A DNA stretch of 20,183 nucleotides from Didymodactylos carnosus (Eukaryota > Rotifera > Eurotatoria > Philodinida > Philodinidae). Below are positions 1 to 15,170 of this stretch, in pieces; the stretch's first letter is position 1; the number at the start of each line of letters is the position of its first letter. The stretch covers positions 1 to 20,183 of the forward strand of contig CAJNOQ010003470.1 of NCBI GenBank assembly GCA_905250885.1, in the 5' to 3' direction. The notes beneath the pieces are model-generated. The model was not told the DNA's origin and did no database searches. It worked only from the letters and a program-made list of their open reading frames with translations. A program made the position numbers and the translations under genes.

Positions 1-703
1 AGATACAAAGCTTTTACCGGAAAAACAATCCATATCTCATCGACGAACTATCGTGAGAAGGTCGGCAATGTCTTATTTTGTAGAGCAAATATTTGTGCAC
101 AAAACTGTCGACTCGAAACAATTTTGAAAAGTTTCTTCGATTTTTAAAACTACTATCGCCAAGAGTCTCAATAAAATAACCGTTGCATGCCTATTTTTTA
201 GACACATCAAATAGTTAGTCTTCAACACTTTCAATCAACAGAAGAACAACGGTGAAGATAAACATAAAAAAAGATCCCTTTCTAAATAGTACAAGATCTC
301 ACGTTGTCCACATGCTAAATAAGTATGAGTTGGACTGTATATTCAATGGTATAATGGCTTTCAAGATAAAAAATTAAATATATTTACTTTAGAATTATTT
401 GTTCTCCCATCATTGTCATCCATATTGAAAAACGACGTAATACAGTAAACATTGGAAGACTAGAATAAGAAGAAATGAGAGATATTTAAGTTCTAATATA
501 AAAAAGATAAAATAACACAGAGATTCTACCTAACTGCTTGTGTACTACCAAGTCCAAATAATAGATTACCAAAAAACACAATTGGTAGCGGCATAATCTA
601 ATTAAAAACACACATATAATAAGCAGAATATAAAATAAATTGAATAGCAACTTAAAAAGTAGAGAATCTTCTTCTAACAAGCTCGAGGACAACTTATCAC
701 GTA
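1..703. other. Non-coding AT-rich stretch
   Basis: I see no convincing gene here. A hydrophobic minus-strand frame at 486-692 is rich in Leu, Ile, Phe and Tyr, as AT-rich DNA readily gives by chance. It shows no splice sites or family motif, so I do not call it. Confidence 0.6.
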
Positions 704-1452
704 TGTCTATATAGAACTGTAAAAGCTCCCGTTACTTCTTCGGTTGTTATCGATAACGGTCACTAGAAAAACAGTTGCCGTTAAAGTAACGATAACTGTC
801 TTTTCAGTTAGCGTTAAACCAACGTTAACTGAAAAGACAGTTACCGTTACTTTAACGATAACTACGTTTTCAGTTACTGTTGAAATAATGGTAACTATCA
901 GTTAGTTAACTTTGCGGTAACTATTTTTTAAGTATGGCAGAAATATCCACGCAGCGGCTTAGAATGGTTTCCAAAATCGTTAGTTTTCCACTAAAACTGT
1001 TGAAACTTTCAAATGACATGGTTTTGTAGTCTAATTTCGTTGATGAAAACAAAAAAGATTTCTCAAGCTGGCTGTAAGTGCTGCGGCCTCCAGAGACCTT
1101 AAAAACTGCAGTTACAAAACATTGAAGTTACATAATTTCGATTAGCTTAGTTGACTGACACGTGCGTGCCGATCAAAACCATGTCATTTATGAAAGTTTC
1201 AATAGTTTTAGCGGAAAACTAAGGATTTTGAAAACCATTTTAAGCCGCTGCATGGATATTTCTGCCATATTTAAAAAATAATTACCACAAAGTTAACTAA
1301 CTGGTAGTTACCGTTATTTCAACGGTAACTGGAAACGCAGTTATCGTTAAAGTAACGGTAACTGTCTTTTCAGTTAACGTTGGTTTAACGCTAACTGATG
1401 TATTTTCAGTTAAATCAACGCAACGGGAACTTTTACAGTCCTACTGTCTATA
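704..1452. mobile_element. Foldback DNA transposon (hAT-like MITE, about 733 bp)
   Basis: The element spans about 712-1444 and has two long inverted arms, roughly 712-1025 and 1175-1444, around a loop of about 150 bp. The left end reads TAGAACTGTAAAAG and the reverse complement of the right end reads TAGGACTGTAAAAG. The arms match for more than 200 bp, including the stretches around GGCAGAAATATCCA and AGTTAACTTTG. The flanks carry the direct repeat TGTCTATA at 704-711 and 1445-1452; one extra C at 1444 separates the right copy from the TIR. An 8-bp duplication and a TIR starting TAG fit the hAT superfamily. There is no transposase inside, so it would depend on one encoded elsewhere. Confidence 0.75.
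772..864. repeat. Inner hairpin inside the left arm of the foldback element
   Basis: Within the left arm, 772-815 is the near-perfect reverse complement of 821-864, giving a stem of about 43 bp with a loop of about 5 nt. The repeated words are CGTTAAAGTAACG and AACTGTCTTTTCAGTTA. The right arm carries only one half of this unit, at about 1335-1400. The left arm therefore has an extra inverted copy. Confidence 0.75.
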
Positions 1453-3240
1453 TCTAAAAGACTTTTGATTCAGTGATCTCAAATACATTTATTTACATAC
1501 TAAAGAAAATGTCAAAAATCATTTTCGTTTTCATTATTTAAATTTCTGATGTAGATAATAAAAACAAATTGATCCTCGATAGATTATAGTGAGAAGATGA
1601 CATACTTGTCGTACAACATTTTTAGATAAATTTGGAAAATGAACGAGATTCATACACCGTAAACAATATAAAATCACAGCAGAAACGGCTAGCTAAAACA
1701 GAAGACCAAAGATAACATACAAACAGCAGATAATATTACGAGCAAGTTGTATTAACAATTAGCTGGAAATGACGAGTATTATTAACCACTCCAAATAATT
1801 CGTGCGTGGGACTATTTTTTGAAATAACTAAAGAACAAGCACATACTAAAAGAAAATCGACTGAGAATACTCTTGTTTTTGATAAAACGTTTTCTAGAAA
1901 CCTTCAGAAGTAGGACAAGTGTTTTTACTAGTCTTAACTACAGAATCCCATTGAACAGATAAAATAGAGTACATTTTGGTATTCTGACGTATTTCGCATC
2001 CATTTTGACTGAGTTATGAATTTTCTAATTTTACGTGAAAATAGGCAAAAATATATTTCACCTCACATAGGTATTCACTAGGTTTTTGAATTTTTTCAAA
2101 AAGTAAACGTTATCACGCGAGACTCAGCGCGGTCGGTTACTTATGTTTCCATTTATTTGCATGATTACTACACCTAAGGAAATATTGATTCTGCGGCTTT
2201 GAGGAAATCCGATACCGTGCTTAAATCACGAAAGATTAAGAAGTCGGTTAGTTTCCATTTTGTAGAGGATACTATAGGCTATCTATCATATAAAAAAGCT
2301 AATATATTATTATATTAAAGTTTCAGGTTATGAAATAGCTTTCCAAAGACCCCTTAGAAAACCGACTTTTGAACCTTTTTTAAACCGTTTCTGGTTATGG
2401 AAAGATGCATTAAGGTTTTGGCTATCGAATGGTGAAAACCACAGGTTTCTTTCTCTTTTTGTTCTTGAGTTATTAAAAAAATAACTAGCCACACACATGA
2501 ACTTTTTGGATGGACAGTAGACACACAGAAAAACCTAAACCATTGTCTAATGTTTCACGTAAAAGCAGATACAAAGTTGTAAAAATGTGAGTGAAGTACC
2601 TCTAAAAATGAGAACTCGTTGTAAAAAAAATAACATCGATAAAACTACTCCAAAAAAGAATGTTACTCATACATCCATTGATATTGATGTTGATTATGGA
2701 ATTAAATAAACAAAAGTGGAAAAAAATCGATCCATTTAGTTACACACCTGTCCAATACCCAATAGTTGAAACGAAGGAAATCTAAACACGTGAGGATAGT
2801 TAAGCGCATAGGAATGACGGTTTAACAGCTACATAACTTAGTCGATTTTCTCTTTTACTCTATTTCAAAACCGAAATTTGACATCATTATCATCACAATA
2901 TATTATTGGAATAAGAATAAAAAACAAATGGATATGAAATTCACTTACCCATAAGATGTTAGAACAATTTTGTTAATTATTGTGATCAAACATGATGATG
3001 TTGCAAATAATAAAGCTGAACTAATTCGTTGTAAAAAGCTAACTGTTGGAGGAGATGGACATTCCAAACGTTTACGATCACGATCAATATTCGCGGCCAT
3101 TACTTCCTATAGTATTGTAATTGAATAAAACTTAGTTACAAATATCATATCATTTTTTTGAAGAAAAACAGACACTAAATTTGGCTTAATGTTGATGTCT
3201 GTTTTCTAGTACCGTTGTTAAAATAGAACGTTTATATATT
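1453..3240. other. Non-coding AT-rich stretch
   Basis: No gene or RNA is recognisable. A short inverted pair, AAGTCGGTT near 2241 and AACCGACTT near 2366, is present, but it is not bounded by duplications and I give it no identity. Confidence 0.6.
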
Positions 3241-3576
3241 CCCATGTACAAAAAATCGGCAGTTAATCGTGAAAAATCATGCGCTTAATTGCCGAGTTTT
3301 TTCTTGATAATAAGTTCGAACCCATCTTAGGAAATACATATTTTTTTCTTTTTTTTCATTGTTTATTATGTATAATGATATGTACGTCACTCAGCAAGGG
3401 TCTTAGCACCAGCTGAAGTCGAATAACAATAACCATTTAATCGCTTAAAATCAACAATTAATCGCAATTAATTGCAGATTTTAAAAAAAAAGAAAAATTA
3501 TTGAAACCGAATTAATCTGCGATTTTTCAAGAATCGCGATTAATTGTTAAAAATACCGCGATTTCGTCGACATGGG
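3241..3576. repeat. Candidate inverted-repeat element (CCCATGT ends)
   Basis: The left end starts CCCATGTACAAAAAATCG and the reverse complement of the right end starts CCCATGTCGACGAAATCG. The interior is full of self-complementary words built on TTAATCG and GCGATTAATT, including a hairpin whose arms are CGGCAGTTAA (near 3257) and TTAATTGCCG (ends near 3294). The flanking bases TTATATATT and TTATGTAAT are only loosely alike, so a target duplication is not proven. It is probably an old MITE. Confidence 0.45.
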
Positions 3577-3577
3577 T

Positions 3578-3708
3578 TATGTAATTAGCTCTGCAAGTCT
3601 TACGTCAAGTAAAATCAGCAAAAAGATTCTCCAAATTAGTCAAGTCAAAGTCATGAAAATTTTTTATCAAATCAAGTCTGACTTCACTTGCCCAGCTCTG
3701 TATGTAAT
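3578..3708. mobile_element. 115-bp hAT-type MITE with perfect 8-bp target duplication
   Basis: TATGTAAT occurs at 3578-3585 and again at 3701-3708, bounding 3586-3700. The left end is TAGCTCTGCAAGT and the reverse complement of the right end is CAGAGCTGGGCAAGT; the two align if the left end lost 2 bp. CAG/TAG ends and an 8-bp duplication are hAT hallmarks. The interior is a run of AAGTC/AAGTCA-like words with no coding capacity. The element lies one base from the right end of the candidate element at 3241-3576. Confidence 0.7.
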
Positions 3709-4660
3709 AAATTTTTGGTCCCCTACCCTCTTAAATAATCGATCCTAATCATTTGAGTTTTTCTCTTCCCGTTTTTATTCGTTTCAGTATCTTCTACAAC
3801 AACAGACTGAATAATTTTTTATTTGAATGATTTATGGTTGTATCAACTGAAGTTGATTGAGATGGTAATGTATTTTCAACTATCTTCTTCTTTACGCACA
3901 TTTTAAGTAATGACGTTTTTCTTGTCTCAAATTGTAAACTCATTGCACAAATTTTCGACAGTATCTGTATCCCTGGAATCTTGGAAATTTTCCAGTTTGC
4001 GTTATCATTACCTTTGTTGCACAAATTCTAGAAAAGAGGGAAAAAATAACAATAACTACACTGGACAACTGTTTGCAGATAATTGGCCTCATTTGTTCCA
4101 CCTTGTAATGCTACAAAGGCGTTGATAAAAATGATGATACAGTCCAAGCAAAAACACCTAAAATCTTGGATAAAGAGAACGGTAGTCTTGATTTGAGAAC
4201 GTTTCTCATCTGATTTAATAGAAATAATCTCCTTCTCAGACATTTTGTGGTTAGGTGATGACTTTTCAACCAAATCTTGCCATTGATTAAGCGATCATTA
4301 TTTCAAATTTTTCATGATCACTAAACACAAAGTTCGATACCTTACTATACTAAAAGAATACGATCATCATATTTTCTTTTTGATCCGCTTTACTAGGTCG
4401 AGATTCGATTAGTCGACAGATTCATCAAATGAATAAAATGATTTCAGACTCTACAAGATGAATAGTATTTTATTTTACTATTGTTCTCTGTTTTTAGCAT
4501 ATCAGCATTATATCAAGCCACATTTGAAAGTATAGTTACCCAATGAAAGATAATACATTTCTTTGTTATAATATATAATATTTAATCAATATTTTCCATA
4601 TAATACCTAATCAGGGTAAGAAAATCTGTATATATTCTGACTAGGGTTAGTTTTCTCGCT

Positions 4661-4767
4661 CTATGCAAGATGGAGCTCATTGTGACGTTCAATATCGGAG
4701 ATTATCGGTAGATAGTAATGTTCGAGTGTGCTTTTGATGCTTCGATACTCTTTCTCATCTCTTTTGC
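4661..4767 (-). CDS. Possible terminal exon or coding relic, unknown function
   Basis: On the minus strand a 3' splice-like sequence ending CAG precedes 4767. It opens a frame of about 35 codons that ends at TAG (4661-4663). The peptide is charged and soluble-looking, starting KRDEKEYRSIKSTLEHYY and ending ERHNELHLA. Its balanced codon choice (GAG, CTC, CAC, AGC) differs from the A/T-driven noise around it. I do not recognise the family and found no partner exon. It may be the 3' exon of a gene or a fragment left by decay. Confidence 0.25.
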
Positions 4768-5483
4768 CTGCTATGAACGATTCATGAGATGGCCATGTTT
4801 ATATGAAGGAGGAATAAAAATAAAATAGTAGCGAAATCACCAATGAATACTGAGATAGATCTCGAACTAATTCAAAATTAATTTCGTTTCCGAATTTTTA
4901 GATGCTAAATATAATATAAGGTTAGTTTACGTAAAGATGTATCGATAAAACACGTTGCAAAATTGTAGAACATAAAATTTCCGTATTCATAAGATAAAAT
5001 CGTATTTTCTGGTATTCTTTGGGAATAGTTAATCCAATTTCTTGAAGAATAGTGGAATTTTAGATAATACATAATGTGACGATACCTCCTTTCATAAGCA
5101 GGTTAAATCAGCTGACGTAGAACATTGTGCTTTTACACATATTTGACCATAGCCAACTTGGCGAAATCGAACGAGACCCACAGTCAGAGATGCAGAAACT
5201 ACTCGTGTATGCGTACGGGTGTATGTGGAAAATTTCTGAAAGCTGTGCAAATATTTGAAAAATTTTCTAATGGAAAAGATGTGGAATTTTTTCACATAGG
5301 AAGATTTAAGAAATTTCCATTGTGAAAATACCTTGGAAACTGTATTGGACTAATTTAAAGAAAAACTACTTTTGTTGGTATCGAGTTCACTGCACACTGC
5401 CATTTTATCTAGATATTCACCATTAATTTTCTTCTCGATATACACTTCCACTATAAAAATAAAGATTTTAGAAAAACGTACGA

Positions 5484-5837
5484 TTACCCGAGACCCATAA
5501 TGAGCCATGGTAGAGCTAATGAAAGACCAACAATGATGAAAAATGCAATGATAGTACATTTGCGATAAGCTGCAAAATGTTTTAGAAAATATTGAAAACG
5601 CTGAAGATAAACGTTTTTCGACTTTTTGATTAATGGAGGTGAAGAAACTGTGCGACAATGAATGAGTGATGTTTGTGAAAATCCTCTAAAAAAATATTGG
5701 TGCTTGAAAAGCTTGATCCGATCCCCAGTCGGTGAGTAAGCCTGATAAATATCGTTACTGCTCGTCAAATATGCGAGACGAGGGATGTGCAGCGAGAATG
5801 ATGAGGAGCATTCGAAAATATACATGAAAAATCTCAA
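5484..5837 (-). CDS. Possible membrane-protein exon, unknown function
   Basis: A 117-codon minus-strand frame ends in a convincing membrane segment, CTIIAFFIIVGLSLALPWLI, preceded by basic residues (KKSKN and YRK). That is the pattern of a signal anchor with a cytosolic N-terminus. The frame stops at TAA just after it. The stop overlaps a donor-like GGGTAATC, and a short acceptor-like TTTTTATAG follows about 37 bp downstream, so the stop may lie in an intron. I could not find a phase-consistent next exon. No family is recognised. It may be a chance frame in AT-rich DNA. Confidence 0.25.
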   Translation of the reverse strand: MRFFMYIFECSSSFSLHIPRLAYLTSSNDIYQAYSPTGDRIKLFKHQYFFRGFSQTSLIHCRTVSSPPLIKKSKNVYLQRFQYFLKHFAAYRKCTIIAFFIIVGLSLALPWLIMGLG

Positions 5838-7859
5838 CTATTTTGGTATTTTCAGTACCCAGTAACATTAATTAATCTCTCACTTAAACTAAATGTAAGC
5901 TGTCTCGTTTAAATTGTACATAAATCGAGTTATACAACGCTGTTGATATTTTCTTTCTCTTCACCTTCGGTCGTCTTCAGTTCAATTCAGTTTATTCTGG
6001 CATAACCATGGATACAAGAAAAAAGCTTTGCTAGTGTAAAAGTTTGTGACAAAAGAATCTGCGTTTGATTAGAAATCTAGACAGATAACTTTGTCGACAT
6101 ACCCACAGAGAAAGAAGAGAAAGGAAAAACAAAAAAGCTTCTTAATCCAACTTGTTTCTCGTTTTTTGTTGGTTTTACTATTTGTGTTGCTTGTCATTGA
6201 GGGAGTAGAATACATAGAATTGATGATATCGTCGGATGCTTTATGTAGTAAAATGTGAATCGCCTACTCTATGCGTTTGAAACAAATGACTAGATACTAA
6301 ACCTTCAACAAGTAATATCATCAGTGTAGAAGTGTTAACAGACACTAATTCTGACATAACAAAATAGATTTGACAGTAAATATAGTCTGAAAAGTATTGT
6401 CAACATGAATCAGTTTATTATTTTCTTCAGTTGTTTATGAGTTTGTTCTTGTTTTCTTGATCGAAAGGATGACTTTTTTCATATACATTCGTACGTGAGA
6501 AATTCTGAAAAAAATACCTAGAGAGAAAACAAGTGTCCAATGGAAGATTTCTTCTCTAACATTGTGATTTTATGCAATATTTTAAAATAAGATAATTTTT
6601 TTTTCTGTACAGTATTTTCTTAGTCGACGAAAAGTTAAATGGTTCACTTTTAAGATGTATAGAATTGGCGGACAGCGTCGAATAATGGATTTTGATAAGT
6701 TTTTTTTATCAGACAATCATGGTGCTATGCAAATTTTACAGAAATAATTTCGTGTGTTATTTTTTTCTTTTACATTCGTCATGTATAAAGCAAATGTTCT
6801 CATAAATATAAAAAATCGTAAAGCATAAACAACTAAACACTTTCAATGAGAAAATTGCATGACGGTTTTGGAAAAGATTCTCTATTTGTTTTATTCGGTT
6901 CTCTAAAACGAATTATATCACAATTGATGAATCAGAGGGAGAAAAGAAACCATCCTGATAGCGGCACATAACTGCAATTTCGAAAATACTTTATCTGAAA
7001 AAGGAGGCGGAATGCATGAAATATTCTCATTTATAAGTAGTAGTCGTATTTTTCTAAGAATTGACGTAGTATTTATCTTTTTTGCGTGGTAACATATACT
7101 TTAGATTTATAGATGCTTCTATTTTAGATGATACTACCTTGTAGAGTTACACCACTTTGAAGATTATCAATATATAATTAAGGATACTTTAATTTTTAAA
7201 ATTTTACATTAATTTTAGCTGTAATAAACGTTTGACTTTAATTCTGTTGCACTTCTCAAATATAATCATTAAATTCAATGTCAGAAAAAAAAAAAAAAAA
7301 ATGAGTTTCTTAAACCGCAAGTGAGAATTTCTTGAGTCTTACTATTTTCTATTTTCAGTTATCATCAAGTTTATTGTTCTTATTCTGCTCCTGGTAATAC
7401 ATTTCTTTCATACTGTACCAGATATAATCATATCAGTAGCATAGATGAATGCAAATAATATTTCGATAATAAATCCTCTTCTTAATTTCTGTTTTCTGAT
7501 TTTTTACAGGATAATATACAAAAATGCAGACATTGTCACTTCCATTAGTCTCTGTTATTTTGAGTGAAATAAACAAAGTAGTAAGTTGATGGCGAGTGAT
7601 TATCAGATAAACTATTATTCCATTTTCTATTACTTATATTTGTTGATGATTCTATCATTTGTCACCATTCAACGTCATATCATATTTGATGACTAATATT
7701 TTTGTCAACATTTTTTCTTTCTCCTAATTTTAATATACCACCTATAGCAAATTATGTATTTGTGAAAAATATAAAACATGGATATATATAAATATTTGTT
7801 TATTTTTAGATCATTTATTTCATATTTCTCGCTTCTGTTTCCATTAATCATATAAATAA

Positions 7860-11455
<3,596 letters not shown>

Positions 11456-13222
11456 AATCTCTGTTTGTACTTTCTTGTGCTTTTTTCTTTTGTTTAATAT
11501 GTTCATTGTTCTCGCTTTTTCTTTGTTGTGTCTGTTGTGTAAGTTATCGGAATTTTTTTTTTTTTTTTTTTGTTTGATGCATGCATTTTTTTCTCATTCT
11601 AATAGGATATTTTCTCCGATGGTCTCACATTCTCTAAGATATCTTGTGAGTAAAATTAATAATATCTGAAATTGTTCAAGTGCATGCTATCGTTTTTGTT
11701 CCAATTTCGTCAAACGAAACTTGATAGTCATATCCACTGTGACAATCGTTTTTTTTTCTCGATTGTGAATATTCATCTCTGTTAATAAAGTATATGACTT
11801 GTATTGTGAGAACGTTATACATCATTCAGTAGATAAGGTTGTTTGATACCGGTATCATGGTTGATATGGTTTTTAATCATAAGTCATAGTTAAAGGCATA
11901 CTACCAGTAGAATATATAAAATATTAAGCTCGACTGAAAATATCAAATATTTATTTGACAAAGCTATTCGACAAATACTAGTATCAACTTTCACCTCTTA
12001 ATTTAATGGAAAAATTGAATTTTTCACCTTTTATTTTAATGAAAGTTTTATATATATCAAAGTGAGAACATTTTCTGTATGGTCAAGTCACTATGTTCTA
12101 CAATCTGACAATATCAGAATGTGTGATTTGTTCAAAATTCATTGCATTTCTCTGAAGATTTGGGTTCTATAGACTCAATCAGGGAAGGGTCTAAGGGGAC
12201 AAACGAATATTAAATTCGTCATTAGTATAAAAAATTACCGAGGATATAGGTTATAGAAATCGAACATCAGAATGATTTGTTCGTATTGAAGAGATAGATT
12301 GATGTCAAAGAACAGTCATATATTGTTGAAAATAAATCTCTGTTAAATTAAATAGCACATGTACTTTTTTTTTTGTCTCGTTATATTTCATTTTTGCTAT
12401 ATTTTGTTGCGTTCTGAGCGTGATAGGCATGAATAAATTAGATGAAACACGCTAAAATCTTTAGTCTCCTGATTTCTAGTCGTCTTTAACTGTATTTAGA
12501 AGTTTCTAAACACTGTTTTCACACGAAATCTTTTTTTGTTTTTCTCGTTTATTTGAAAAATTGTTTAAAAGAATATTTACATTCCTCTGTTTTGATGAGG
12601 ATGAAGACACTGTTGCTCTAGGTTAAGACTTAATTTTCTCTGTACTTTTTATATCTACTTTTCTTGTAAATGAAATATATATTTGTTTAATTGTTACATA
12701 ATTAAATGTCATCAGTGGCAAAATACGGTGAAACAAAGTCACGACAAAATGTGATGGAATTATTTAAACTAAACAGGATGTAAAATATCATTATATGATA
12801 ATGATGTCTTTCCTTATTTAGGCAAAAAGCTTGACAGAGTTGATAGTGGGAAGACGTTGATGTAAAATGTGGTTATCATTATTTTCTTACAGTAATTTTC
12901 GTTTTGCGATCATTGTTCGCTTAAAACAGATTTTTAAATATTTTCATTTCTTCAAAAATCAAAAGATAAATGTTAAGACGACATGATATGTTGGGATACG
13001 GATTTTGTCTTTGTAGAACAGTTTTTTACATAAGACAGGGACTGTATTAATCTTCTCGAATACTTTAGATAACATTAAAACATTTTGAAACGAGGAAGAA
13101 TAATTTTTATTCTGATTCCGTCTGTCATTCTTTTTTTAAATAACAAATATTTGCACTAATGGTTTATAACGAATTATGTCCAAATTCCGTACACTTTTTG
13201 ATTAATAACCAAAACATGGACT
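11456..13222. other. Rac 3' UTR and non-coding stretch
   Basis: The Rac 3' UTR probably ends soon after 11789. A run of about 19 T lies near 11553-11571, and the open frame across it is chance. No further gene or RNA is recognisable up to 13222. Confidence 0.6.
11784..11789 (+). terminator. Likely poly(A) signal of Rac
   Basis: AATAAA lies 329 bp after the Rac stop and is followed about 10-20 bp later by a GT-rich stretch (GTATTGTGAG). It is the first canonical signal downstream. Another AATAAA-like site near 12330 is an alternative. Confidence 0.45.
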
Positions 13223-13442
13223 CTACAGGAAATTCGTACGTAGTTTCATGATATTTTCAAGCATCTTGTCTTTAATGCCGGGATATTATACAACTTCAGA
13301 ACTCAATGCACCAGTATAAACATGCCCAAGTTTACAATAAGACACTAGTTCTCTGAAAACCTGGCCTTGTAATTCTAAATCCATGTTTTCTAGTTCTTCT
13401 TTTCGCTTACTTTCACAATGTGTGATGATCAATAATGTTTGC
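13223..13442 (-). pseudogene. Broken fragment of a P-loop GTPase-like gene (AIG1/GIMAP-like?)
   Basis: On the minus strand a strong 3' splice site (GATCTTTTCTTCAG) precedes 13442 and opens a coding frame. It begins QTLLIITHCESKRKEELE, continues FRELVSYCKLGHVYTGALS, meets TAA at 13286-13288, and goes on in the same frame YPGIKDKMLENIMKLRTNF to TAG at 13223-13225. A single CAA-to-TAA change would explain the inner stop. A beta strand followed by THCE, then a helix and a GHVYTGAL-type strand, resembles the G4-G5 part of AIG1/GIMAP-like GTPases. The P-loop half is not found within 700 bp upstream. The family call is tentative; the coding character and the in-frame stop are seen directly. Confidence 0.5.
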
Positions 13443-14075
13443 CTGAAGAAAAGATCAAGTCAAACAGTATGAAATTGAAAATAGAATAATCGAATGTAAT
13501 ATATATTATTCATAAGTACTTTTCCTGACTTGCCGAAATTCAGACTGTTTTACAAATCAATTCAAACGCGAAAATGATTAATTTAATTTAAAATTTCTGT
13601 TCCCTAAATGGTAGAGCCGGATAATGCAGTCAACCGATAGAGATTAAAAGTAGACTGCAAACTGATGAGTCATCGGGTTATCGTCATCGACTATAACGCT
13701 CGTCTGCGCTCGCTCGGCCCCTCCGATTTAATGTGTAAGCCACATCTCTGAATGATCAAGCAATGATTATTTGTAATTCATGTAATCGTTCGATTTCAAT
13801 ACTTTCAAACAAATTGACGGACTTGTTTTCCTGTTTTGAACAATATTTTTGAAGCAACATGTAACGGTTGAAAGTCCTTAGAAGACCCCTCAAAAGTAAC
13901 TAAGAATCAATACGTTTTTTACAGTGCTCCGTAACTCAGATATCTGCTATGCACATTTTCTTCACGAAAGTAATTTGTGTTTGCTTAATTTTGTGTTTTT
14001 TTTCCGGTCTACATCAAAACAGCTAAATATAAAAGTAAAGGTCAAACTTCTTACTTTTCTCAGACTTTTATCGTA
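13443..14075. other. Non-coding stretch with a GC-rich patch
   Basis: No gene is recognisable. About 13660-13730 is markedly GC-richer than the rest (CGCTCGTCTGCGCTCGCTCG) and holds short inverted pairs, including TGCAGTC and GACTGCA. I tested it by eye for a tRNA or hammerhead fold and neither fits. Confidence 0.55.
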
Positions 14076-14966
14076 TGTTTGACCATAGGCGGTGGAGCCA
14101 TCAGGCCTGAGATACCCTATGCTAGGAAAGGGTAGGCTTGGGTAGGCTCGATTCAATGTATCAATTTTCTGTTATTGTTTAATTTTCATGCTCTGAAAGA
14201 TGACGCATTGTTACAAGATCAGTCCACTTTTTGTGAAACTCGACGGCCTCAAAACTAGGAAAAACAATGTTCGAAAAGGTTAGATTTTTCGACTTGGATT
14301 GTTGGCCCGAACGTTGAAATTACTTTTTTCTTATTTAGTGTTGAAAACTGACTTAACAACTAACATTACGTCCATTTCCGTCGAAAAACACTTGTAATTT
14401 TTTTAGTTCAGACTTTTCATGTGAAAATCATGCGAAAAAAACTATAAAGACATAAGCCAGTGTATTCATGACTCGTATAAATGCAGTTAGAGGGTTCCAT
14501 CCTGAACCTGCGATGTAATCCATAGACTTGCGGTGTAATGCTGGGTTGTGAGCCGACAAGTAATCTTACTTACTAAAATATTAGAGGGCAACCTTTCATT
14601 AATGGGTCTCTGTTTCACGTCTCTAACACACTGTATGATGGTTTACTATCTAACAAAACACTATGCATGTTTTAGTAATGTGAAACCAGGCTGAACATGT
14701 GAACACTTGGCTTAGAAATCGGAACCGTATCCTATACGTTATACAATCAGTGGAAGAACGGTGCGAGAGCCATTTGATAATTCAAAAAATGACCAAGCTA
14801 CTCAGAACACTTCTGCAGAATTCAAATCTAGCACAAAACCTATAGCGCTTATTATTATGAACAAATAAAAAAACAGTCTTTCAATTTGCTTTCGGGGCCG
14901 ATTGGGCTGAAAATTTGAGCCTACCCTAGACTGAGATCGGGTACCTAGACCGCTCACGTGTTTGAC
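14076..14966. mobile_element. Old non-autonomous DNA transposon candidate (875 bp)
   Basis: TGTTTGAC at 14076-14083 and 14959-14966 flanks 14084-14958. The left end is CATAGGCGGTGGAG and the reverse complement of the right end is CGTGAGCGGTCTAG, and the outer mismatches are mostly transitions. A further inverted pair, GGGTAGGCTC, lies about 50-60 bp inside the left end and about 37 bp inside the right end. An 8-bp duplication suggests hAT. The interior has no long inverted repeat. Plus-strand frames at about 14685-14851 (containing NTWLRNRNRILYVIQSVEER) and 14715-14868 are open and coding-like, but they overlap in different frames, so at most one is a relic. Confidence 0.5.
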
Positions 14967-15170
14967 GAAGTATAAAAGTAAAATATTTCTGCTCTTTCTA
15001 ATTCCTCTTGAAAGAAAGTTTTAATTTCTAAAAATATTTCAAAATAGAGTCAAGATTTGGTGTTTAGAAGTACGGTAGGTCTGCAAAGATTGGTTATTAT
15101 TGCTGTAAATCGTTAGCATTGATGATAGTGATGCTAGATATTATTTAGAACAGGTCACTCATTATGTGAC

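Noticed and set aside
486..692. 68-codon hydrophobic minus-strand frame as a membrane protein
   Set aside because: Composition is that expected from AT-rich DNA, with no start context, splice sites or neighbours.
3300..3330. GGTTCGAAC on the minus strand as a tRNA B box
   Set aside because: No A box, acceptor stem or anticodon arm can be drawn at the required spacing.
5092..5325. Opposed frames on both strands at the same place
   Set aside because: Both strands are open with biased composition and neither has splice sites or a known motif.
13655..13730. CTGATGAG near 13660 as a hammerhead ribozyme core
   Set aside because: Penelope-like elements of rotifers carry hammerheads, so I checked. 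No GAAA follows at the right distance and stems I and III cannot be formed, so the match is partial only.
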